From the NCBI GenBank assembly GCA_007026445.1, contig VDMD01000281.1:1-16494 (forward strand): DNA of 16,494 nucleotides, given 5' to 3'. Source of the DNA: Schizophyllum amplum (taxonomy: Eukaryota > Basidiomycota > Agaricomycetes > Agaricales > Schizophyllaceae). The notes under the pieces were generated by a model. The model was given only the letters and a program-made list of their open reading frames with translations. It made no database searches and had not been told where the DNA came from. This document shows, in pieces, positions 11,157 to 16,494 of this stretch (position 1 is the first letter of the stretch; the number at the start of each line of letters is the position of its first letter). The position numbers and the translations under genes were made by a program.

Positions 11157-13558
11157 ATGGCGTTCTCTGCTGTCCAGCTCACCGCCGCTGTCGTCATCGT
11201 CGTCCTTTCTGCGCTCTTTGTGCGTCGCAGGCGTAGCGGCGCCCTCGCTGGCCTCCCGGGCCCCGAGGCTGCCCATCGTGTTCTCGGTGCGTTTCTGACA
11301 GTCATTATTTGGTGCGGGGCCTGACAAAGGCTCCAGGATACCTGCCAATTTTCTATCGAACGCCTGTTGGCCAGGTGAGCATATCTCAAGTCGTTGCCTC
11401 GTGTCCTGACACGTCCGTGTTCGCAGATCGACTTCACATTTCAGAGGGTGCATGGCGGTGCTGCGAAGTTCGAAGGGCTTTTTGGTGTACGTGCTCTTTT
11501 GTGGTAGCCCTGATGTGCGCGCTGACATATCTGCAGTATCAACACCTTTGGCTCTGCGACCCCAAGGCTGTCAAGTACGTCGTGCAAGGGGCGGGCTACG
11601 GCTTCATGAGAGCGCCCGAGCGTAAGGAGAACGCACGCCTCATTCTCGGCCAGAGTGTATTGGTGGTGGAGGGTGCTTATCTGTCTCGCATACTTTCTGC
11701 GTCTTCTGAATGTCTCTTCGCAGGCGATGCGCATAGGCGACAGCGTCGCATCATGCTCCCCGGCTTCGGCAGCCTGGAGGCCAGCACGTGAGTCTGGTCA
11801 ACCTGCGCTCAGATTGGGTACTGATTTGAATCATCACCAGCTATGTTCCCTCCTTCTCCCGCAAGGCTGCCAAAGTACTGTCGCGCTCTGGCCTGGCAGC
11901 TGCACAGAACTGACGACCTGCAGATGGCTGACAAATGGGTCGAGCTGATGCAAGGTCAAGACACCTTCACCATCGACGTGCCCGCGTGGACCGCGCGGGC
12001 TACTCTTGGTGGGTTTTGCTTGCACCTCACAGTGCCTTCGGTATTGATCTGAGTTCGGTAGATGCGCTCGGCGAAGGTACTTCCTAGATATTCATTTTAG
12101 GCCCATTCCGGTTGCTAATTGAATCCAGCTGCTTTTGACTACCAGTTCAATGCGCTGGACGACATATCCGGCGAGCTAATCAAGGTGTCAATAACCTGTT
12201 GTACGTGTCCTTGCATCAACCCACTGGATATCGCGCTAAGCAGCCGCCGTTCACCACAGCGCAAAGACACGGCTTAACCCGGGCAACTGGGAGATCTTTG
12301 TCAGCCAGATGGTCGCCCTCATGCCCGACAATTTGGTTCGCTTTTGGAACGAAAATGTTCCAGACAAGAAGCGTGCCTTCTTGATCCGCAGCCGGGAGGC
12401 CTCTGAGCGCGTCGCACGACAGCTGGTGGAGGAGAAATCAGCAGCCGCTCTTGGCCGAGAACGGCGGCCACGACATCATGAGCCTTCTCGGTGAGGCAAT
12501 TATTGCGATATTCTGATTGACTCCGTGGCCTGACTTGCAACACAGTGAAGGCCAACGCGGGCGCGGGCGCGAAGAACGGCCTGTCCCAGGATGAGATGCT
12601 GGCCCAGCTTTCGTACGTGTTTCGTCTCGAGAGTCGTGTGCGCTGGCTGAGGAAACATCTCCTTACAGGACGATTGTCCTTGCCGGGCACGAGACGACGG
12701 CCAATACGATTTCTTGGATCCTCCTCGAGCTCTGCAGGAACACAGACGTGCAGACGCGCCTACGCGACGAGATTCGCACTGTGCGCCGCCAGCGTGACGA
12801 GCCTGAGCTTACCGCAGCTACCTTCGACGATATGCCATACATGACTGCCATAGTCAAGGTATGGCACTGTGTTGCTCCCGATTATGGCTTACACGAAAGC
12901 AGGAAATTCTTCGCTTCCACCCGGCCATTTACAACATGCATAAGGAGGCTACGCGCGACGATATTGTCCCGCTGTCCCACCCTGTCGTCGGCACTGACGG
13001 GAAGCCAATTCACGAGATTCCGGTGCAGAAGGGCCAGAAAATCATCTTGTCGGACAGCCGCGTACAACCGGTGAGTATTAGATGGGACTTCCTGGCAGTG
13101 TCGGCTTGGGACGACTCACGTGCATCGCAGTGACACAAATGTCTTTGCGCCCGACGCTCACTCATTCAACCCGATCGCTGGCTGAAAGAAGGCTATGTCA
13201 CGAAGCAGTCCCTTGGCGTCTTCGCCAATTTGTATGTCCGCAACCTCTTTTCTCCCGCGTCTTGTCTGATAATATTTGTAGGCTCACCTTTGGAGGAGGG
13301 AACCGCGCGTGTCTCGGTAAGTCTGACGCGTTACTTATTTCCCTGTGGTGCTGAAGCGTACTCACAGGCTGGCGCTTCGCCGTCCTGGAGCTCTCCGCTT
13401 TCCTCGTCGAGCTTGTCGACAAGTTTGAGTTCAGCATCGACCCGAAGCTGAAGATACAGCGTGGCGCGGTCGGCTTCATGATTCCTCTGGTTGAAGGGGA
13501 GATTGAGAAAGGGTCGCAGCTCCCGCTGCAGGTTCGCCTTGCCCCTTCGACGGATTAA
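11157..13558 (+). CDS. Second cytochrome P450, paralogue of the first, with apparent frameshifts
   Basis: Sixteen exons: 11157-11286, 11337-11374, 11427-11486, 11537-11672, 11724-11787, 11841-11874, 11924-12008, 12062-12076, 12129-12200, 12260-12490, 12546-12612, 12669-12858, 12903-13070, 13131-13231, 13282-13316 and 13368-13558, about 538 residues. An N-terminal membrane anchor (residues about 5-21) and RRRR precede a GLPGPE hinge. The I-helix AGHETT, K-helix EILR and heme loop FGGGNRACLG (Cys codon at 13310-13312) are all present. Exon lengths match the first P450 exactly for exons 2-6, 8, 11, 12 and the last exon, which shows descent by gene duplication. One extra intron (13232-13281) splits the exon before the heme loop. 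Four one-base offsets break the frame: a loss at 12190-12191, gains at 12453-12454 and 13052-13053, and a loss at 13170-13172. They sum to zero. The gene is therefore either miscalled or a young pseudogene; splice sites and catalytic motifs are otherwise intact. Confidence 0.88.
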
Positions 13559-14061
13559 TTACCGGTGCTGCAATTCCAACATTCTTCCGATTAAGCTCTC
13601 TGTCGTTACTCTTCTTTATCACCACTTCGGCCCTGAATGTGTAAACAGCGTATGGACAAGCTGATGTTTTCCACCTGCATCACGTTTGTCGTTGGCCGCT
13701 TCAAATATCCGTAGAGTCCGCACACAAGAGGTGAGCGCTGAGCATCCCAAGGCCGCAGCATGGCGGGTTTCTTGATATATCTCTCCCGTTGAAAGAGTAT
13801 CTAGAAGTGAGGGTCGGAATGCATGTCAGGAGAAAAGCACGCTGAAGTTAGACGGCTGATGATCGAGATCATGGTTGAGACCAAGCTTAGGCAAGAACGT
13901 CCCAAATTGAAACTTAAAGAGAGAACAAAGAAGCACATGGCCTACGAACGTCTGCCGCGGGAGACTACACATGGCCCATATCGCTTTGCTTTTCGGGCGC
14001 ACCCCTTGTTCATCACTTCCGTCACATCCCGAAGTGCTCTCGCTGAAGTTCTTCACCAACA
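13559..14061. other. Intergenic, 3' of the second P450
   Basis: This stretch follows the P450 stop codon and precedes the inverted-repeat element. It should contain the P450 3' untranslated region, but I see no AATAAA. Overlapping short open frames on both strands at 13823-14089 have no family signature and run into the element arm, so I do not call a gene. Confidence 0.5.
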
Positions 14062-14139
14062 TTATTACTGTTCCGGAATGTAATGGCAATCACCGAACTT
14101 TTCGGCGGAAATGCAATGTCGCTCGATTAGGCAATTCTG
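14062..14139 (+). repeat. Left inverted-repeat arm
   Basis: This arm pairs with 14467-14547. The best-conserved part is 14069-14089, starting TGTTCCGGAATG, which is identical to the reverse complement of 14517-14537. The inner half is diverged with small indels, so the element is not a fresh insertion. Confidence 0.75.
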
Positions 14140-14466
14140 CATTTCCCTGGCGCAGACGGCTCGTCGCTGCAGTCGCCTGAGGGGAGAGGGCACTTGGGAA
14201 AATGCTAGTACCATCTAAGTGATGATCTGAATACTCCAAGGCTTTTCAAAGCTTTTTTTTTCTGCAAGATGCTCTCAACCGAGGGTACCCCATGCCCAGG
14301 ATCTTTGACGACGTATCTGCCCGCTTTTCAACAAGTATGTATCATAAAAACAATGACAGAACATGGTGATAGACATGCTTAGCCACTAAGAAATATTTCT
14401 CGTCTCGCAGACGAAGACGACGAGCTGCAACGAGCCAGCAATCGTTCAACACGTGATCCTCAAAAT

Positions 14467-14547
14467 CCAGATTGCCTTTTTGGGCGACAGGGAATTTCCG
14501 TCAAAAAAACTCGCGTTTGCCATTACATTCCGGAACAGTTGTAATAA
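14467..14547 (-). repeat. Right inverted-repeat arm
   Basis: This is the reverse-complement partner of 14062-14139. It carries three extra bases (14538-14540) between the outer TTATTAC block and the perfect 21-base block, and a run of seven A at about 14503-14509 in the less conserved part. Confidence 0.75.
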
Positions 14548-14775
14548 GACTAGAGCCCTCTTTGAATTCTTGGCCCTCGCAAAGTTATAGCAGGGTGACG
14601 CCTGTCGCAAAGGCCATCGATGCACCAGGTGGCGCGGCTCGAGAACTCTGCTGCTGAATTCGCAAGCAAAGTGCGTGAAGTTTTGATGTCATCTTCCGCG
14701 GGTTATTGAGTCGTACATTGATAGCTGGACGATGGCCTGCGGCATGCCATTTTTCATAACGAGCATCCAACCGCC

Positions 14776-16275
14776 ATGCAGGCCGCAAAAATCCCCGCGT
14801 TGGTACAGGAGAGGACAAAGCAAGTTCACGATCTCCGTATACGAATCGATCGTTCCCGCGCTCTTCTTGAAGAGGACGAATTGACGGAAAAGGAGGCAGC
14901 GCTCGAGCTACACGCATTGCGATGCGCATCTGCGTCTCCTGTACGGCGCTTGCCCTCCGAGCTGCTCGTGGAGGTTTTTTCCTGGTGCCAGAGTGACGAC
15001 GAATCCGATGGCATGTCGGCCTTAACCGTCAGCCATGTATCTTCTCAATGGCGCGCGGTCGCTCTCGGGGCCGCAGAACTGTGGACTCGCCTCACGGTGA
15101 CCCGGACTTACGCGCAGAATCAGGACCATTGGCAGCAGATCGTAGCATGGTTCGCGCGAGCATCGCCCCTCCCTCTCGACATTCGTATCTTGCCAAAAGT
15201 AAGGCGTCCAACATCCCCGACGCCTGAATATCCTCTGTTCGCCGCGAGCAGTGCGCCACAGCTCTCTGCTCAAGTCGGAAAGCTCGTTCTGCATCCCGTG
15301 TGTCAACTGGACGTAACGGGGTTGCTGTATCATCCCGGTGCATCCTTTCCGCAGCTCACGCATCTTGAAATCGACAACCCCGACTGGACAATAGTGACCG
15401 ATGTGCTTCCGACCTTCCATTGCCCCACTCTGCGATCCGTCGTCCTGGGAAACTTGTACGGTTTCTTGAAGGAGAAGTTACCCGTTGGCTTTCCTCTTCC
15501 GTGGTCCCAGCTGGAGGTACTATCGATGGACGGGTTCACCGAGTACGATGATGTCGGCACTGTGTTCCTCAGCTGCAGTCGACTGCGAAAAGCGGATCTG
15601 AATGGAAACAGTGTGGGGCAAATCTCTGAGGAGCTGAATAGCTCTGGGATCGTGTTTTCGAGGCTCGAGGATCTCATTCTGGAGCTGTGCGATTTTCCAT
15701 GGAACATCGTGCACTTGGCGCACTACCCGGCATTGACAAAGCTCAGGCTGACCTCTGCTGGTGCCGGCTGGTCCTGCAAAGATCACCTTGACGGACTCGT
15801 GGCGTTGGCAGACCATATGCCGGCACTAAACGACCTGACGTTAGGGTACATCGACATGTCCGAGAAGGTCCTCGAAGTGGTCGAGCCTGGCGATGACAAT
15901 ATAGCAGCCGTTCTCGCACATCTTCCATCTCTCCGCATACTCCGCCTGGAGAATTGTCGCATACATCCCTCGCTCTTCGCCCGCCTTCGAACACACGATA
16001 CCGAGCCTGCCATCTTGCCAGACCTCGAAACCCTCGACCTCTCCGATACACAATTTCTCGAGTTCACGCCTGAAGAGACCAGGCGTGCTGCGGAGAACCT
16101 GTATCGCGCGGTAACATCACGAGCCACACCTGCTGCTAGCTGTGGAGGAGGATTGAGGCGCTTGCATGTCGGCCTACCTTTCGGATACATCAAGAGCAGG
16201 GGAGACGTTTCGTTCGCTAGCCTTACCGAAAGACTGCACTCCTTATGCCCGGAGGTGCACGTCCAGATTGACTAG
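14776..16275 (+). CDS. F-box / leucine-rich repeat protein (intronless)
   Basis: A single exon of 499 codons with no break. Residues 10-48 are charged and helical, with a likely coiled coil (RIRIDRSRALLEEDELTEKE). Residues about 54-107 form an F-box: SPVRRLPSELLVEVFSWC, then LTVSHVSSQWRAVALG and LW. The rest carries irregular leucine-rich repeats, for example FPQLTHLEID, TLRSVVLGNL, RLEDLILELC, ALTKLRLTSA, SLRILRLENC and LETLDLSD. F-box proteins bind Skp1 in SCF ubiquitin ligases, while the LRR region selects the substrate, which is unknown here. This architecture, including the coiled-coil head and lack of introns, is typical of the expanded F-box families of mushroom-forming fungi. The ATG at 14776 is the first in frame and leads directly into the coiled coil. 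Its intronless state contrasts with the intron-dense neighbours. Confidence 0.92.
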   Translation: MQAAKIPALVQERTKQVHDLRIRIDRSRALLEEDELTEKEAALELHALRCASASPVRRLPSELLVEVFSWCQSDDESDGMSALTVSHVSSQWRAVALGAAELWTRLTVTRTYAQNQDHWQQIVAWFARASPLPLDIRILPKVRRPTSPTPEYPLFAASSAPQLSAQVGKLVLHPVCQLDVTGLLYHPGASFPQLTHLEIDNPDWTIVTDVLPTFHCPTLRSVVLGNLYGFLKEKLPVGFPLPWSQLEVLSMDGFTEYDDVGTVFLSCSRLRKADLNGNSVGQISEELNSSGIVFSRLEDLILELCDFPWNIVHLAHYPALTKLRLTSAGAGWSCKDHLDGLVALADHMPALNDLTLGYIDMSEKVLEVVEPGDDNIAAVLAHLPSLRILRLENCRIHPSLFARLRTHDTEPAILPDLETLDLSDTQFLEFTPEETRRAAENLYRAVTSRATPAASCGGGLRRLHVGLPFGYIKSRGDVSFASLTERLHSLCPEVHVQID

Positions 16276-16285
16276 TTTTATCGGT

Positions 16286-16492
16286 GCGTCTGAGCCGTAT
16301 AGTATCATGGACAGTTACTGACGGTCATCCACAGTACTGAAGCTGTTTGCATATTCGCCAGCTCCAAGTCAACAAACGTAGCGGGCTTTGATCATGCCAG
16401 CGAATTCGCCAGTGTGCACTGTGCGAGCCGGCAGCTGGCCAATAAAATAATTGGTACAGTCGAAATTCTCATAATGGATAGCGTCTGAGCCG
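16286..16492 (+). repeat. 12-base direct repeat pair
   Basis: GCGTCTGAGCCG occurs at 16286-16297 and again at 16481-16492, 195 bases apart, in the 3' flank of the F-box gene. No mobile element is recognised between the copies. The significance is unknown. Confidence 0.4.
16441..16446 (+). terminator. AATAAA polyadenylation signal
   Basis: AATAAA lies 166 bases after the stop codon of the F-box gene and is its likely 3'-end signal. The rest of 16276-16494 shows no gene. Confidence 0.5.
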
Positions 16493-16494
16493 CA

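Larger units (their letters stand above)
14062..14547. mobile_element. MITE-like inverted-repeat element
   Basis: The two ends of this 486-base segment are imperfect inverted copies of each other over about 80 bases. The outer TTATTAC (14062-14068) is matched by GTAATAA (14541-14547). A 21-base block at 14069-14089 is matched perfectly by 14517-14537, with 3 extra bases between it and the outer block on the right. Similarity continues inward at lower identity to GGCAATTCTG (14130-14139) and CCAGATTGCC (14467-14476). The central 330 bases have no open frame for a transposase. This is the structure of a nonautonomous DNA transposon or foldback element. I could not identify a clear target-site duplication, so the superfamily and the exact outer limits are uncertain. 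Confidence 0.65.

Noticed and set aside
13823..14089. Overlapping plus and minus open frames of about 87 codons
   Set aside because: They are nearly exact antisense mirrors, end within the inverted-repeat arm and lack any recognisable motif.

Overview
The window is nuclear DNA of a filamentous fungus, most likely a basidiomycete of the Agaricomycetes (polypore-like). The reasons are GC-rich genes cut by many introns of about 45-65 bases with GT..AG ends and CTNAY-type branch sites, very short exons (11-38 bases), a Prp4 splicing kinase with an Arg/Ser-rich head, a paralogous pair of microsomal cytochrome P450s, and a single-exon F-box/leucine-rich protein of the kind expanded in mushrooms. 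No rRNA, tRNA, CRISPR array or prokaryotic operon is visible. Species and P450 family assignments cannot be made from the sequence alone.

Layout, left to right. (1) 189-1954, minus: a 15-exon gene for a cyclase-family (kynurenine-formamidase-like) metal hydrolase. (2) 2339-4826, minus: a 9-exon Prp4-type pre-mRNA splicing kinase. (3) 5019-5677, plus: an unresolved stretch with weak coding signal, ending in the promoter of the next gene. (4) 5721-8179, plus: a complete 15-exon cytochrome P450 of 551 residues. (5) 8349-9489, minus: a complete 5-exon gene for a secreted Ser/Thr-rich beta protein, tentatively of the aerolysin/ETX-MTX2-like pore-forming fold, convergent with (4). (6) 9490-11156: 1.7 kb with no gene seen. 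(7) 11157-13558, plus: a second P450 paralogous to (4), with the same intron positions plus one extra intron. (8) 14062-14547: a 486-base element with imperfect inverted ends of about 80 bases, MITE-like. (9) 14776-16275, plus: an intronless F-box/LRR protein.

The two P450s flank the secreted beta protein. They could act in one specialised-metabolism locus, but nothing in the sequence proves co-regulation. Prp4 is core splicing machinery and is conserved in intron-rich fungi. The F-box protein would be a substrate adaptor for ubiquitin ligation.

The most important observation for users of this sequence is that genes 1, 2 and 7 can be read end to end only if about 18 single-base gains or losses are allowed, almost all in short homopolymer runs. 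All their splice sites, conserved motifs and stop codons are otherwise intact. Genes 4, 5 and 9 read cleanly. Sequencing or assembly error is the simplest explanation, at least for the core gene Prp4. Real decay remains possible for the cyclase and the second P450.
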